This document shows positions 1-9,630 of a stretch of DNA of 34,361 bases, in pieces (within the stretch, counting starts at the first letter, position 1; every line of letters starts with the position of its first letter). Origin of the DNA: an uncultured Marinobacter sp. (lineage in GTDB: Bacteria > Pseudomonadota > Gammaproteobacteria > Pseudomonadales > Oleiphilaceae); contig CAJXOQ010000019.1 of assembly GCA_913057975.1 (NCBI GenBank), forward strand, positions 1 to 34,361, in the 5' to 3' direction. Both the position numbers and the translations under genes were made by a program. The notes below the pieces were generated by a model that was not told where the DNA came from, did not search any database, and saw nothing but the letters and a program-made list of their open reading frames with translations.

Positions 1-48
1 CGAGATAGGAGTCCGTCTCGTGGGCTCGGAGATGTGTATAAGAGACAG
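1..48 (+). other. Untrimmed Illumina Nextera i7 adapter (not genomic)
   Basis: The first 48 bases are the i7-side Nextera primer: the end of the P7 flow-cell sequence, an 8-base index (AGGAGTCC at 7-14), the GTCTCGTGGGCTCGG segment and the 19-base Tn5 mosaic end at 30-48. Biological sequence starts at 49. An apparent start codon at 34 lies inside the adapter, so it is not the start of the gene that follows. Confidence 0.98.
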
Positions 49-369
49 ATGCGCGATGGCACGGTGAGCGCCGTTATGGGCATGCGCGCCGAGATTGACC
101 ACGAGCTGGGCCGCCCTGGAAATACCGAATTCCAGCTGGCAGGGAATGGCTTCCCGGGTATCGGCAAGCAGGTCTGGGACGTGGGCATGGCCATCAAGCA
201 TACCCATCGCCAGCTCGGTTATGCGATCGAAGCCATTATCGGTGACCTGGTGAAATCCGGCGACATGCAAGCGCTGTTTGCGGAGCTGGGCCTACGATAT
301 AGCGTTCCCCAGTATTACCGGGAATTTCTCAGTGAGGAGGCGTTGGCTAGGGCCGAAGGTCAGCGTTGA
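49..369 (+). CDS. C-terminal part of a periplasmic solute-binding protein (SBP_bac_3-like), truncated by contig edge
   Basis: The last 106 residues of a protein whose start lies outside the contig. The segment GIGKQVWDVGMAIKHTHRQL followed by an alpha-helical stretch ending in LFAELGLRYSVPQYY resembles the C-terminal lobe of family 3 extracellular solute-binding proteins. Relatives of MxaJ and the 'quinoprotein dehydrogenase-associated' binding proteins are often encoded next to PQQ alcohol dehydrogenases, and this gene sits 221 nt upstream of one on the same strand. I infer a periplasmic accessory or ligand-binding role in alcohol oxidation. The ligand cannot be told from this fragment. An ordinary amino-acid-type binding protein is the main alternative. 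Confidence 0.6.
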   Translation: MRDGTVSAVMGMRAEIDHELGRPGNTEFQLAGNGFPGIGKQVWDVGMAIKHTHRQLGYAIEAIIGDLVKSGDMQALFAELGLRYSVPQYYREFLSEEALARAEGQR

Positions 370-590
370 TGAAAAACCGTTTGACTCAGAGCGACACATC
401 AAGCCCGCGACACCCACGCGGACTTTGTTTTTGGAGGTAGTAATACCAAGTGATGAGAAAACCAGTGCCGGGGGGTAATTGTCGGTTTTCGTCCCAAAGC
501 GAAGAATCACTTCAGAGGCGGGAAAAGTTCCCGGTTCATCCTGAAACAAAAACGATAGCACCGAAAACAAGAGACTTGGAGAGCGCAACC

Positions 591-2366
591 ATGACATCGA
601 ACAAGTTCGGGATTCGCATTGCAGCCAGTGCCTTGGCGCTGGCCGTATCGTACGGGGCCCAGGCGGTCACCGACGAAGACATCATGAACGATCACAAAAC
701 GCCGGACGATATCGTCAGCTACGGCATGGGTACCCAGGGCCAGCGGTTCAGTATCCTGGAAGACCTGAACACCGGTAATATTCAATACCTTCAGCCAGCT
801 TGGGCCTTCTCGTTTGGTAGCGAGAAAATGCGCGGCCAGGAGTCGCAGCCGCTGATCAAGGATGGCGTGATGTATGTGACTGCCTCCTATTCCCGTGTTT
901 ACGCCATTGACGCCAGAACCGGAGAGGAAATCTGGCAGTACGACGCGCGTCTGCCTGACGGCATCATGCCCTGTTGTGACGTTGTTAACCGCGGCGTTGC
1001 CCTGTACGACGACAAGGTTATTTTCGGCACTCTCGATGCCAAACTCGTCGCTTTGAACAAAGACACCGGCAAGCCCATGTGGATCAAGAAGGTTGCCGAC
1101 TACCAGGCGGGTTATGCCATTACTGCCGCACCTATCGTCGTCAAAGGCAAAGTGATTACCGGCGTTTCCGGTGGTGAGTTCGGTATTGTCGGCAAGGTGG
1201 AAGCCTACGACGCCAATACCGGTGAGCTGGTGTGGATGCGTCCGACCGTTGAAGGCCATATGGGCTATGTCTACAAAGACGGCAAGGCGGTTGAAAGCGG
1301 CATTTCCGGCGGCAAAGCCGGAAAGACCTGGCCGGGTGATATGTGGAAGAACGGCGGTGCTGCGACCTGGTTGGGTGGCACCTATGATCAGGACACCGAC
1401 TCCCTGTTCTTCGGAACCGGTAACCCGGCACCCTGGAACTCACACCTGCGCCCCGGCGATAACCTGTTCTCATCCTCGCGGGTGGCAATCGATCCGGACG
1501 ATGGCAGTATCAAATGGCACTTCCAGACCACGCCTCATGATGGCTGGGACTACGATGGTGTCAACGAGCTGATTTCGTTCGATTACAAAGAAAAGGGCAA
1601 AACCGTGAAAGCGGCGGCAACAGCTGACCGTAACGGCTTCTTCTATGTTCTGAACCGTGAGAACGGCGACTTCATTCGCGGCTTCCCATTCGTGGACAAG
1701 ATCACTTGGGCTGAAGGCCTTGATCCGAAGACCGGTCGTCCGATTTTTAAAGATGGTGGTCGCCCGGGTGACCCTTCTGCGATGGAAGGAAGCAAGGGTG
1801 AAGTGGTTGTTGCCCAGCCAGCGTTCCTTGGTGGTAAGAACTGGATGCCAATGGCCTATAGCCAGGATACCGGCCTGTTCTACGTACCGTCCAATGAATG
1901 GTCCATGGATATCTGGAACGAGCCGGTTTCCTACAAGAAAGGTGCTGCCTTCCTGGGTGCGGGCTTTACCATCAAGCCAGCTAATGACGATTACATCGGC
2001 GTACTCCGCGCCATGGATCCGAAGACCGGCAAGGAAGTCTGGCGTTATGAAAACACTGCTCCTCTGTGGGGTGGTGTAATGACAACCGCTGGCAACCTTG
2101 TCTTCACTGGTACGCCCGAAGGTTATCTGAAGGCTTTTGACGCCAAGACCGGCGAAGAGCTGTACAAGTTCAACACCGGCTCCGGCGTTGTGGGTACTCC
2201 TGTTACCTGGACCATGGACGGCGAGCAGTATGTCTCCGTGGCCTCTGGTTGGGGTGGTGCGGTCCCGCTCTGGGGTGGTGAAGTCGCCAAGGTGGTAAAG
2301 GACTTCAACCAGGGCGGTATGGTCTGGACGTTCAAGCTGCCGAAGGATCGTGTTGCGAGCAACTGA
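591..2366 (+). CDS. exaA: PQQ-dependent alcohol dehydrogenase, probably lanthanide-dependent (ExaF/PedH type)
   Basis: A 591-residue periplasmic quinoprotein of the methanol/ethanol dehydrogenase family, oxidising primary alcohols to aldehydes and passing electrons to a cytochrome c. I chose the ATG at 591 over the in-frame ATG at 450 because it begins a good Sec signal peptide ([20 protein letters not shown], cleavage near GAQA|VT). Visible family features are the vicinal disulfide C128-C129 ([10 protein letters not shown]), metal ligand N278 in GTGNPAPWN, catalytic D320 in [10 protein letters not shown], and repeated W-motif propeller blades (for example [11 protein letters not shown]). D322, two residues after the catalytic Asp, is the residue that marks lanthanide-binding enzymes; calcium enzymes carry Ala or Ser there. 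The symbol follows the exa locus order. No exaB-type cytochrome follows it, so the electron acceptor must be encoded elsewhere. Confidence 0.93.
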   Translation: MTSNKFGIRIAASALALAVSYGAQAVTDEDIMNDHKTPDDIVSYGMGTQGQRFSILEDLNTGNIQYLQPAWAFSFGSEKMRGQESQPLIKDGVMYVTASYSRVYAIDARTGEEIWQYDARLPDGIMPCCDVVNRGVALYDDKVIFGTLDAKLVALNKDTGKPMWIKKVADYQAGYAITAAPIVVKGKVITGVSGGEFGIVGKVEAYDANTGELVWMRPTVEGHMGYVYKDGKAVESGISGGKAGKTWPGDMWKNGGAATWLGGTYDQDTDSLFFGTGNPAPWNSHLRPGDNLFSSSRVAIDPDDGSIKWHFQTTPHDGWDYDGVNELISFDYKEKGKTVKAAATADRNGFFYVLNRENGDFIRGFPFVDKITWAEGLDPKTGRPIFKDGGRPGDPSAMEGSKGEVVVAQPAFLGGKNWMPMAYSQDTGLFYVPSNEWSMDIWNEPVSYKKGAAFLGAGFTIKPANDDYIGVLRAMDPKTGKEVWRYENTAPLWGGVMTTAGNLVFTGTPEGYLKAFDAKTGEELYKFNTGSGVVGTPVTWTMDGEQYVSVASGWGGAVPLWGGEVAKVVKDFNQGGMVWTFKLPKDRVASN

Positions 2367-2400
2367 TTCGACGATAGAACGGCCATTGTTCGTTCGATGG

Positions 2401-2425
2401 GGGCTGCCGGAAGGCAGCCCTTTTT
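2401..2425 (+). terminator. Rho-independent terminator after the PQQ alcohol dehydrogenase
   Basis: A perfect 8-bp GC-rich stem, GGGCTGCC paired with GGCAGCCC around a short loop, is followed at once by TTTTT. It begins 34 nt after the stop codon at 2366, so the dehydrogenase is probably transcribed separately from the aldehyde dehydrogenase downstream. Confidence 0.9.
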
Positions 2426-2591
2426 GTCTGCGCAAGCGCTAGATTGTCGTAGTCCCCGCTTATCTACTACCAAGGGATGAGTTTTTCCCCTCTATCGAAT
2501 CATTCACCTAACCGCTTTGGGGGTCTACATTGAATAGGTAAACGCGCAAGGCCGCGTTGTCCTGCGACAAACACAACAAGAGGTCGAGACC

Positions 2592-4112
2592 ATGATCTAC
2601 GCACAACCTGGTAAGGAAGGCTCCGTCGTCTCCTTCAAACCCCGTTATGAGAACTACATCGGCGGCGAGTGGGTCGCCCCGGTCAAGGGTCAGTATTTTG
2701 AAAACATCACGCCGGTGACCGGCGATGTCATCTGTGAAATTCCCCGCTCCTCGGCCGAAGATATTGATGTGGCTCTGGATGCCGCCCATAAGGCCGCGCC
2801 AGCCTGGGGAAAGACGTCGACCACCGAGCGCTCCAATATCCTGCTGAAAATTGCCGACCGTATCGAGCAGAACGTTGAAATGCTGTCGGTCGCCGAAACC
2901 TGGGATAACGGCAAAGCCGTTCGCGAGACGTTGAACGCCGACATTCCTTTGGCGGTTGACCACTTCCGTTACTTTGCCGGTTGTATCCGAGCCCAGGAAG
3001 ATACGTCCAGCGCCATCGACAACAATACCGTGGCCTATCATTACCATGAGCCGCTGGGTGTTGTGGGCCAGATCATTCCCTGGAACTTCCCTTTGCTGAT
3101 GGCTGTGTGGAAGCTGGCGCCCTGCCTGGCGGCTGGTAACTGCACGGTGATGAAGCCGGCAGAGCAGACGCCCGCCAGTATCCTGATCCTGATGGATCTG
3201 ATTGGCGACCTGCTGCCACCGGGCGTGGTTAACATCGTCAACGGCTACGGCATTGAAGCGGGTCAGGCACTGGCCAGCAGCAAGCGTATTGCCAAGATCG
3301 CCTTCACCGGCTCCACACCGGTGGGTTCCCACATTCTCAAGTGCGCGGCCGAGAATATTATTCCGTCCACAGTGGAACTGGGTGGTAAGTCCCCCAATAT
3401 CTATTTCTCCGATGTGATGAACGCCGAGCCCGAGTTTATCGACAAGTGTGTGGAAGGCCTGGTGCTGGCGTTCTTCAACCAGGGTGAGGTCTGTACCTGT
3501 CCGTCCCGTGCGCTGGTACAGGAAGACATGTACGAGGAGTTCATGGCCAAGGTTGTTGAACGCACGAAGTCCATCAAGCGTGGCAACCCGCTCGATACCG
3601 ATGTGCAGGTCGGCGCTCAGGCCAGCAAGGAGCAGTTCGACAAGATCATGTCCTACCTCGAAATCGGCAAGCAGGAAGGCGCGGAAGTGCTGACCGGCGG
3701 TGGCCGTGAGGAAATGGACGATGCCTATAACAATGGCTTCTACGTTCAGCCCACGTTGTTCAAAGGCAAGAACAACATGCGTGTGTTCCAGGAGGAAATC
3801 TTTGGTCCGGTGGTGGGTGTAACCACCTTCAAGGACGAAGAAGAAGCCCTGGCCATCGCCAACGACACTGAGTTCGGTCTGGGTGCCGGCCTCTGGACCC
3901 GCGACATCAACCGTGCCTATCGCATGGGCCGCGCCATCCAGGCAGGCCGCGTATGGACCAACTGTTACCACCAGTATCCGGCGCACGCTGCCTTCGGTGG
4001 TTACAAGAAGTCCGGTGTTGGCCGCGAGAACCACAAGATGGCGCTGGATCATTACCAGCAGACCAAGAACCTGCTGGTCAGCTACGACATCAACCCGCTG
4101 GGCTTCTTCTAA
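2592..4112 (+). CDS. exaC: NAD+-dependent aldehyde dehydrogenase (ExaC type)
   Basis: A 506-residue cytoplasmic aldehyde dehydrogenase that oxidises acetaldehyde and similar aldehydes to acids, the second step after the PQQ enzyme. Catalytic Cys is C301 in [13 protein letters not shown] and the general base is E262 in [10 protein letters not shown]. The NAD-binding loop FTGSTPVGS and the C-terminal [15 protein letters not shown] are typical of the ExaC/AldA group. The ATG at 2592 is preceded by an AAGAGG ribosome site. It lies between the PQQ dehydrogenase and the pqq operon, as in Pseudomonas aeruginosa, and is separated from both by terminator-like hairpins, so it has its own promoter in 2426-2591. 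Length and motifs show no defect. Confidence 0.95.
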   Translation: MIYAQPGKEGSVVSFKPRYENYIGGEWVAPVKGQYFENITPVTGDVICEIPRSSAEDIDVALDAAHKAAPAWGKTSTTERSNILLKIADRIEQNVEMLSVAETWDNGKAVRETLNADIPLAVDHFRYFAGCIRAQEDTSSAIDNNTVAYHYHEPLGVVGQIIPWNFPLLMAVWKLAPCLAAGNCTVMKPAEQTPASILILMDLIGDLLPPGVVNIVNGYGIEAGQALASSKRIAKIAFTGSTPVGSHILKCAAENIIPSTVELGGKSPNIYFSDVMNAEPEFIDKCVEGLVLAFFNQGEVCTCPSRALVQEDMYEEFMAKVVERTKSIKRGNPLDTDVQVGAQASKEQFDKIMSYLEIGKQEGAEVLTGGGREEMDDAYNNGFYVQPTLFKGKNNMRVFQEEIFGPVVGVTTFKDEEEALAIANDTEFGLGAGLWTRDINRAYRMGRAIQAGRVWTNCYHQYPAHAAFGGYKKSGVGRENHKMALDHYQQTKNLLVSYDINPLGFF

Positions 4113-4133
4113 GTCCGCCAATGACTGTTGTGC

Positions 4134-4157
4134 CCGGGCCCTCCCACACAGGCCCGG
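4134..4157 (+). repeat. GC-rich hairpin just after exaC
   Basis: CCGGGCC at 4134-4140 pairs perfectly with GGCCCGG at 4151-4157 around a 10-nt loop, 21 nt after the exaC stop. There is no U-tract, so it is more likely a 3'-end stabilising structure or a Rho-assisted site than a classical terminator. Confidence 0.55.
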
Positions 4158-4267
4158 TGGCGAGTCAGCACATGGATGTGCACATTCCTTCCCGGTGTCT
4201 GACCGGGGCGCATCTCTACCGGGTTGTAGTTGACTGGTGGGGATGGATGGGTCTTCCTGCCAGTTTT

Positions 4268-4291
4268 AGGTCCTTCCCAGGGCCTTTTTTT
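4268..4291 (+). terminator. Probable terminator between exaC and pqqA
   Basis: AGGTCC (4268-4273) pairs with GGGCCT (4280-4285), with one G-T pair, around a 6-nt loop; seven T residues overlap and follow the stem. The stem is short but the T-run makes termination plausible. Confidence 0.6.
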
Positions 4292-4476
4292 GTGTCTGAG
4301 CCGGTGCTCACCGGAATGGGTCGAAAGGATGAGTTTCGCGGCCTGGATCGAGCGGAAATCAGTGCCAAAGTACCATATTGGCCTTTTCGGGGACTGGGTA
4401 GGATTGAGAGTGAGTTACCGGGCAACCGGTTAACGGATCCTCAATGCCACAACAATCATCACAAGAGGTAAGCGTT

Positions 4477-4548
4477 ATGTGGACCAAACCAGCCTATGAA
4501 GACCTGCGGATCGGCTTCGAAGTCACCATGTACTTCGCCAACCGCTGA
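4477..4548 (+). CDS. pqqA: PqqA, peptide precursor of pyrroloquinoline quinone
   Basis: A 23-residue peptide, [20 protein letters not shown] then ANR. The conserved E15-V-T-x-Y19 core supplies the Glu and Tyr that PqqE cross-links and that become the PQQ ring system; the MWxKPA start and the -NR end match the family. It begins the pqq operon. A perfect hairpin sits between it and pqqB (4554-4580), which would let this substrate peptide be made in excess over the enzymes. It is too short for routine gene finding and easily missed. Confidence 0.97.
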   Translation: MWTKPAYEDLRIGFEVTMYFANR

Positions 4549-4553
4549 GAAGT

Positions 4554-4580
4554 AATGGCCAGCCTCGTGCGCTGGCCATT
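4554..4580 (+). promoter_or_regulatory. Intercistronic hairpin between pqqA and pqqB (attenuator or processing site)
   Basis: AATGGCCAGC at 4554-4563 pairs perfectly over 10 bp with GCTGGCCATT at 4571-4580 around a 7-nt loop, followed by the moderately T-rich TTGCTTCTGG. It begins 6 nt after the pqqA stop and ends 20 nt before the pqqB start. Partial termination or 3'-end protection here would raise pqqA mRNA over pqqBCDE; that role is inferred from position. Confidence 0.75.
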
Positions 4581-4600
4581 TTGCTTCTGGAGTTTCTGTC

Positions 4601-5530
4601 ATGCAGATTCGTATCCTCGGTTCCGCCGCCGGCGGAGGGTTTCCCCAGTGGAACTGCAATTGCGCCAACTGTGATGGCTTCCGCAAAGGGACCCTGAACG
4701 CCAGCGCACGTACCCAGTCGTCCATCGCCATCAGCGAAGACGGCGTGCACTGGATTCTCTGTAACGCCTCTCCTGACATTCGTGCTCAACTGGCAAGCTT
4801 TGATGCCATGCAGCCGGCGCGTGCGCTTCGGGATACCGGAATTAACGCGGTGTTGCTGTGCGACAGCCAGGTGGATCACACCACCGGTTTGCTGATGTTG
4901 CGCGAGGGATTGCCCCTGGACGTGTGGTGTACCGCCCAGGTTCATGAAGATCTGAGCAGCGGCTTTCCACTGTTTCGCATGCTCACCCACTGGAACGGTG
5001 GCCCCCAGTGGCATGAAGTACCCTGTACCGATCAACAGTCTTTTTCCATTCCCTGTGCCCCGGCGTTGCGGTTGACGGCCATTCCGTTACTCAGTAATGC
5101 GCCGCCGTATTCACCGCGCAGGAATAACCCGCACCCGGGTGACAACATTGGGCTTTTCATAGAAGACACCCGCAGTGGTGAAACCGTCATGTACGCCCCG
5201 GGGCTCGGGCAGCCCGATGAGCAGATTCTGCAGTGGATGCGGAAAGCCGACACGCTGCTGGTGGATGGTACCGTTTGGCACGACGATGAAATGTTGCGCT
5301 GCGAGGTGGGTACCCGCACCGGCCAGGAGATGGGGCATCTTGCCCAGAGTGGCCCCGGCGGCATGATCGACGTGCTGGATACCATGCCAGCGCGCAGGAA
5401 AATTCTTATCCATATCAATAATACCAACCCGATTCTGGACGAGGATTCGCCTGAACGGGCCGTGCTGACCAGGCATGGCATTGAGGTGTCGTTTGACGGC
5501 ATGCATCTGCATATGGAGGTGCCCCTGTGA
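4601..5530 (+). CDS. pqqB: PqqB, PQQ biosynthesis metallo-hydrolase
   Basis: A 309-residue metallo-beta-lactamase-fold protein, the usual PqqB length, thought to hydroxylate the tyrosine ring of the Glu-Tyr intermediate in PQQ assembly. The N-terminal [18 protein letters not shown] carries the Cys-x-Cys-x-x-Cys structural zinc site, and [17 protein letters not shown] is the PqqB version of the active-site loop. The C-terminal HINNTNPIL is also typical. The ATG at 4601 lies 52 nt after pqqA, beyond the hairpin. Its 3' end overlaps pqqC by 4 nt (GTGA), indicating translational coupling. Confidence 0.96.
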   Translation: MQIRILGSAAGGGFPQWNCNCANCDGFRKGTLNASARTQSSIAISEDGVHWILCNASPDIRAQLASFDAMQPARALRDTGINAVLLCDSQVDHTTGLLMLREGLPLDVWCTAQVHEDLSSGFPLFRMLTHWNGGPQWHEVPCTDQQSFSIPCAPALRLTAIPLLSNAPPYSPRRNNPHPGDNIGLFIEDTRSGETVMYAPGLGQPDEQILQWMRKADTLLVDGTVWHDDEMLRCEVGTRTGQEMGHLAQSGPGGMIDVLDTMPARRKILIHINNTNPILDEDSPERAVLTRHGIEVSFDGMHLHMEVPL

Positions 5531-6282
5531 ACGCAATCGCTACAACCGTCATGAATCGCGGGGATTTTGAGCAGGCCCTGCGGGCAAAAGGCCAGTACTA
5601 CCACATTCACCATCCGTACCATAAAGCCATGTACGGCGGTGACTGCACCCCGGAGCAGATTCGTGGCTGGGTCGCCAACCGTTACTACTATCAGATCAAC
5701 ATCCCCCGCAAGGACGCGGCGATCATGGCCAACTGCCCGGATGCCTCGGTGCGCCGGTTGTGGCTCCAAAGAGTACTGGATCACGATGGCCACAGTGACG
5801 ACGAAGGCGGTATCGAGGCCTGGCTGAGTCTGGCGGAAGCCGTAGGGTTAACTCGGGACGAGGTCATCGACCAGCGCCACGTGTTGCCGGGTGTGCGGTT
5901 TGCGGTTGATGCGTACCTGAACTTTGCCCGACGGGCGACCTGGCAGGAAGCGGCCTGTTCCTCCCTGACGGAACTGTTTGCGCCGGAGATTCACCAGTCC
6001 CGGCTCGATAGCTGGCCTCAGCACTATCCCTGGATCCAGACCGATGGTTATGGCTATTTCCGCAAGCGGTTGTCGGAAGCGCGCCGTGACGTGGAGCATG
6101 GTTTGACGATTACCCTGGATCACTTTACCACCGCGGCACAGCAGGCCCGTGCCCTGGAAATCCTTCAATTCAAACTGGATATTTTATGGTCTATGTTGGA
6201 TGCCCTGACTATGGCTTATCAGCACCGCACGCCGCCGTACCACACCGTAACCAGCCAGCCAGTCTGGCACCGGGGGGTGTAG
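5527..6282 (+). CDS. pqqC: PqqC, pyrroloquinoline-quinone synthase
   Basis: A 251-residue haem-oxygenase-fold enzyme that performs the last step, the cofactorless oxidative ring closure of AHQQ to PQQ. Family signatures are [18 protein letters not shown] near the N-terminus, [20 protein letters not shown], and [15 protein letters not shown]. The GTG start at 5527 overlaps the pqqB stop by 4 nt. Its stop codon overlaps the GTG start of pqqD by one base, so the operon is tightly packed. Length and conserved His/Tyr/Arg-rich active-site segments look intact. Confidence 0.97.
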   Translation: MNAIATTVMNRGDFEQALRAKGQYYHIHHPYHKAMYGGDCTPEQIRGWVANRYYYQINIPRKDAAIMANCPDASVRRLWLQRVLDHDGHSDDEGGIEAWLSLAEAVGLTRDEVIDQRHVLPGVRFAVDAYLNFARRATWQEAACSSLTELFAPEIHQSRLDSWPQHYPWIQTDGYGYFRKRLSEARRDVEHGLTITLDHFTTAAQQARALEILQFKLDILWSMLDALTMAYQHRTPPYHTVTSQPVWHRGV

Positions 6283-6557
6283 TGGTCACGCTCATGGAGC
6301 GCACCCCGCGCCTTCGCCCGGGGTTCCGTTTCCAGTGGGAGCCTGCCCAGAAGGCCCATGTGCTGTTGTACCCCGAAGGTATGGTGCGGTTGAACGACAG
6401 TGCCGGGGCGGTGCTGAAGGAAGTGGATGGCCAGCGCACCGTGGCCGATATTGTCGCTATCCTGGAACAGCAGTTTCCCGATGCGGGATCCCTGGCAGAC
6501 GATGTAAGCGATTTCCTCAAGGACGCCGAGCAGCAGCACTGGATACTGTTTCCATGA
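6282..6557 (+). CDS. pqqD: PqqD, peptide chaperone for PqqE
   Basis: A 91-residue winged-helix RiPP recognition protein that binds PqqA and presents it to the radical SAM enzyme PqqE. The sequence [20 protein letters not shown], then [20 protein letters not shown] and a helical C-terminus are characteristic. I chose the GTG at 6282 because a GGGGGG purine run lies about 5 nt upstream and the gene then abuts pqqC; an ATG at 6294 (87 residues) is the alternative. Its last codon overlaps the pqqE start (ATGA). It is a free-standing protein here, not fused to PqqC or PqqE as in some bacteria. Confidence 0.94.
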   Translation: MVTLMERTPRLRPGFRFQWEPAQKAHVLLYPEGMVRLNDSAGAVLKEVDGQRTVADIVAILEQQFPDAGSLADDVSDFLKDAEQQHWILFP

Positions 6558-7708
6558 GTCAGCACGACACCATGCCGGCGGGTGATCGCCCTGGTATTGG
6601 TCCGCCTCTGTGGCTGCTGGCGGAACTGACCTACCGCTGCCCGCTGCAATGCCCATATTGTTCCAACCCACTGGATTTTGCGCAGACCCAGCAGGAGTTG
6701 AGCACCGAAGAGTGGGTCAGGGTGCTGCGCCAGGGCCGTGAGATGGGAGCAGCCCAACTGGGCTTTTCCGGCGGCGAACCGCTGGTGCGTCAGGACCTTC
6801 CGGAGCTGATTGGAGAAGCCAGGCAACTGGGCTATTACACCAATTTGATAACCTCCGGCCTGGGGCTCACTGAGGCTAAGGTGAACGCCTTCCGCGATGC
6901 CGGGCTGGATCATATCCAGGTCAGTTTCCAGGCCTCAGATCCGGAACTGAACAACGCTGTGGCCGGCTCACGCAAGGCTTTCGAGCAGAAGCTGGCGATG
7001 GCCCGTGCGGTAAAAGAAGCGGGTTACCCCATGGTGCTCAACTTTGTGATCCATCGGCACAATATCCACCAGATGAACGATATCATCAGCTTGTGTGAGC
7101 GATTGGGTGCTGATTACGTGGAGTTGGCCACCTGCCAATACTACGGCTGGGCGTTCGAAAACCGTGAGGGGCTGATGCCCTCCAAGGCACAGCTGGAAAA
7201 GGCTGAGGCCGAAGTAAACATCTATCGCCAGCGTCTGGCAGATGACGGCTCGGCGATGAGGTTGATCTTTGTTACCCCGGACTATTACGAGGAACGGCCA
7301 AAGGCCTGCATGAACGGGTGGGGCAGCCTGTTCCTCACTGTGGCGCCGGATGGTACCGCCTTACCCTGCCACAGCGCCCGCCTGTTACCCATTGAGTTTC
7401 CCAATGTACGGGATTCCTCGCTACACTCCATCTGGTATGACAGCCCGGGTTTTAACCATTACCGGGGTGACAGCTGGATGCCGGAGCCCTGTCGATCCTG
7501 CGATGAAAAAGGTAAGGACTTCGGCGGCTGCCGATGCCAGGCCTACCTGCTGACCGGTAATGCCGACAATGCCGACCCGGTTTGCAGTAAATCACCCCAT
7601 CATGATCGCATCCTCGCCGCCCGCCAGGCGGCGGACCACGCCACCGCCGGGCTGGAGGAGCTGACCTATCGCAACGCCAACAACTCCCGGTTGTTCTTCA
7701 GGGGCTGA
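6554..7708 (+). CDS. pqqE: PqqE, radical SAM PqqA cross-linking enzyme
   Basis: A 384-residue radical SAM/SPASM enzyme that forms the carbon-carbon bond between Glu and Tyr of PqqA. The SAM-cluster motif is C29-x3-C33-x2-C36 (CPLQCPYC), with [10 protein letters not shown] as the SAM-binding GGEP motif. The C-terminal SPASM cysteines are visible in [30 protein letters not shown] and DPVCSK. I chose ATG 6554, which overlaps the pqqD stop by 4 nt; the open frame runs further upstream only as a shadow of pqqD. Confidence 0.96.
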   Translation: MSQHDTMPAGDRPGIGPPLWLLAELTYRCPLQCPYCSNPLDFAQTQQELSTEEWVRVLRQGREMGAAQLGFSGGEPLVRQDLPELIGEARQLGYYTNLITSGLGLTEAKVNAFRDAGLDHIQVSFQASDPELNNAVAGSRKAFEQKLAMARAVKEAGYPMVLNFVIHRHNIHQMNDIISLCERLGADYVELATCQYYGWAFENREGLMPSKAQLEKAEAEVNIYRQRLADDGSAMRLIFVTPDYYEERPKACMNGWGSLFLTVAPDGTALPCHSARLLPIEFPNVRDSSLHSIWYDSPGFNHYRGDSWMPEPCRSCDEKGKDFGGCRCQAYLLTGNADNADPVCSKSPHHDRILAARQAADHATAGLEELTYRNANNSRLFFRG

Positions 7709-7781
7709 TGCCGGGAATCCGCCTCGGTCTCCGTCGCTGTCAGCCGAACAGGCGTCTTCGGCGTTTACCCAGCGCGGGTGG

Positions 7782-9572
7782 GTGGCTGCCAGTCAGGCCG
7801 GTGTATTCTGGCTGGAGTTCGACCCTGACAGCGGTCACAACCTGCTCCAAAAAATGGGTAACGAGAGTCCTCAATGGGTTACTCCTCCGACTTTTGGTAT
7901 TCGCAGCCAGGTCAATGGGTACGGCGGAGGTGCGTTGTGTGCCGGGCGCGACACGGTGTACGCGGTTGAGGCATCCCAGCAGCAAATTCATCGTATCGAT
8001 CCTGTTACGGGCGCCACAAACGCCGTAACACAGGATACGGACGCCAGCTTCGGTGGGCTGGTATGGGACCCGCTTCATCACCGCACCCTGGCCGTACGCG
8101 AACGTTCGGGTTGTCAGCAGTTGGTGGCGGTTCGAGACCACAACGAGATTGTGCCCCTGCACGACAGCGAGGATTTTTACAGCGCACCGGCGCTCTCCGC
8201 CAGCGGTGAACGCATGGCATGGGTTTGTTGGTCGTTACCGGATATGCCTTGGGTGAGATCCGTTCTGTGGACCGCGGATGTTGATGAAAACGGAGTGTTG
8301 GTCCGCGCCCGTTGTTGGCCCACATCACAAGAAGGCAGCGTGCAACAGCCTGTGTTCGATGGTGAAACGCTGTACGTGCTGTCGGACCACGAAGGATGGT
8401 GGCAGACCTGGTACGTTTCATGGCCAGATGAACAGGCCAAATGGACCTGTCTGGACTCGACAGCAGCGGATCACGCAATCGCCCCCTGGCAATTGGGCGA
8501 ACGCCATTATTGTCCGCTGGGGCAGGGTGGTTGGGCCTGGGTACGCTACGTCAACGGGGTTGGGGAGCTATGGCTGAAGCGCTTTGCTGAGTCATCACCT
8601 GCAAGGGTCGCGTTGGACTTCAACGACTTCCGGCATATGACAGCCTCCGATGGCCAGCTTTATTGTATTGCCCGATCGGCAACCCGGCTCGACTCGGTAT
8701 TGGCGGTGGATCTGGCAACCAATCGGGTCCGCCTGCTAGCCGGGGGCGAAGCGCCGTTCGCTGATACGCCTATCGTTGCGCCAGCGCCTTTCAAGGTGCC
8801 GCCATCGAATGGGGGGCAGGAGGAGATGGGTGGGTTCTGGTATCCGCCCGTCGGTGGCTCGTCTGAAAACAACCCACCGCCATTGATCCTGATCGCTCAC
8901 GGTGGGCCCACGTCGACGGCCTGGCCAGTATTCAATCCGCAGGTCCAGTTCTGGTGCCACCATGGCTTTGCGGTCGCCGATGTCAATTATCGCGGCAGCG
9001 CGGGATTTGGCCGCCGCTTTCGCATGGCACTCGCTGGCAACTGGGGCCAGTCCGATGTGGAGGACATGGAGCGGGCAGCGGACCACCTGGTCGCCACTGG
9101 CCGGGCAGACGCCAGCCGGCTGTTTATACAGGGCCGTAGCTCTGGTGGATATACCGCGTTGATGGCGATGATTCGCAGTACACGGTTCCGGGCCGGAGCC
9201 AGCCTGTTTGGTGTTAGCGATCCGGCCCGTCTGAGGGAGGTGACGCACCGATTCGAGTCAGGCTACCTGGACTGGCTGTTGGGTGCGCCGAGTGATTATC
9301 CTGAGCGCTGGCATGAGCGCACACCCGTTCAACAGGCGCATCGCATCCGCAGGCCGATGATCTTTTTTCAGGGTGGCCAGGATCGTGTGGTCGTGCCCGA
9401 GCAGACCCGGGAAATGGTACGAGTTCTGGAGCAGAACGCGCAGCCAGTGGAGCTCTGGTGGTTTGAGGACGAAGGGCACGGTTTCCGGCAGCAGAATAAC
9501 CAGGTTGCCCTGTTGGACAACCTGCTCACTTTCTACTGTCGAAATAGCCAAAAGTGGAATGATGGCGGGTAA
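7782..9572 (+). CDS. pqqH: PqqH, S9-family (prolyl oligopeptidase-like) serine peptidase of the pqq locus
   Basis: A cytoplasmic peptidase of 596 residues from the GTG at 7782: an N-terminal beta-propeller and a C-terminal alpha/beta-hydrolase. The triad is visible as S453 (QGRSSGGYTAL), D534 (FFQGGQDRVVVPE) and H566 (DEGHGFRQ). In Pseudomonas an S9 peptidase (PqqH, PA1990) follows pqqE and precedes ercA, exactly as here; it may trim the processed PqqA. The start is uncertain: in-frame codons back to the pqqE stop read SPSLSAEQASSAFTQRGW, which looks like coding sequence, but contain no ATG or TTG, so a CTG near 7737 or a sequencing error is possible. No PqqF/PqqG protease is present in the window. 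Confidence 0.88.
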   Translation: MAASQAGVFWLEFDPDSGHNLLQKMGNESPQWVTPPTFGIRSQVNGYGGGALCAGRDTVYAVEASQQQIHRIDPVTGATNAVTQDTDASFGGLVWDPLHHRTLAVRERSGCQQLVAVRDHNEIVPLHDSEDFYSAPALSASGERMAWVCWSLPDMPWVRSVLWTADVDENGVLVRARCWPTSQEGSVQQPVFDGETLYVLSDHEGWWQTWYVSWPDEQAKWTCLDSTAADHAIAPWQLGERHYCPLGQGGWAWVRYVNGVGELWLKRFAESSPARVALDFNDFRHMTASDGQLYCIARSATRLDSVLAVDLATNRVRLLAGGEAPFADTPIVAPAPFKVPPSNGGQEEMGGFWYPPVGGSSENNPPPLILIAHGGPTSTAWPVFNPQVQFWCHHGFAVADVNYRGSAGFGRRFRMALAGNWGQSDVEDMERAADHLVATGRADASRLFIQGRSSGGYTALMAMIRSTRFRAGASLFGVSDPARLREVTHRFESGYLDWLLGAPSDYPERWHERTPVQQAHRIRRPMIFFQGGQDRVVVPEQTREMVRVLEQNAQPVELWWFEDEGHGFRQQNNQVALLDNLLTFYCRNSQKWNDGG

Positions 9573-9630
9573 CGCTTAAGGTAAACTCAGGGTCTATACA
9601 ATAACAACAGCAACACTGAAGAGAGCGCCC

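Larger units (their letters stand above)
4113..4476 (+). other. Intergenic region between exaC and pqqA: two hairpins and the pqqA leader
   Basis: These 364 bases hold no convincing gene; short open frames here have no family resemblance or good ribosome site. A hairpin at 4134-4157 and a T-tailed terminator at 4268-4291 end exaC transcription. The remaining ~185 bases must carry the promoter for pqqA; I see no unambiguous sigma70 or sigma54 box. The pqqA ribosome site is AAGAGG at about 4463-4468. Confidence 0.6.

Noticed and set aside
34..48. Start codon at 34 giving residues MYKRQ before the binding-protein fragment
   Set aside because: These codons are in adapter sequence; the gene is a 5'-truncated fragment starting no later than 49.
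450..590. Upstream in-frame ATG at 450 for the PQQ alcohol dehydrogenase
   Set aside because: It would bury the signal peptide that begins at 591; the extension is not signal-like.
2508..4121. 537-residue open frame on the minus strand
   Set aside because: It is fully antisense to exaC, which has intact catalytic motifs; the frame is a by-product of GC-rich codon bias and has no recognisable domain.
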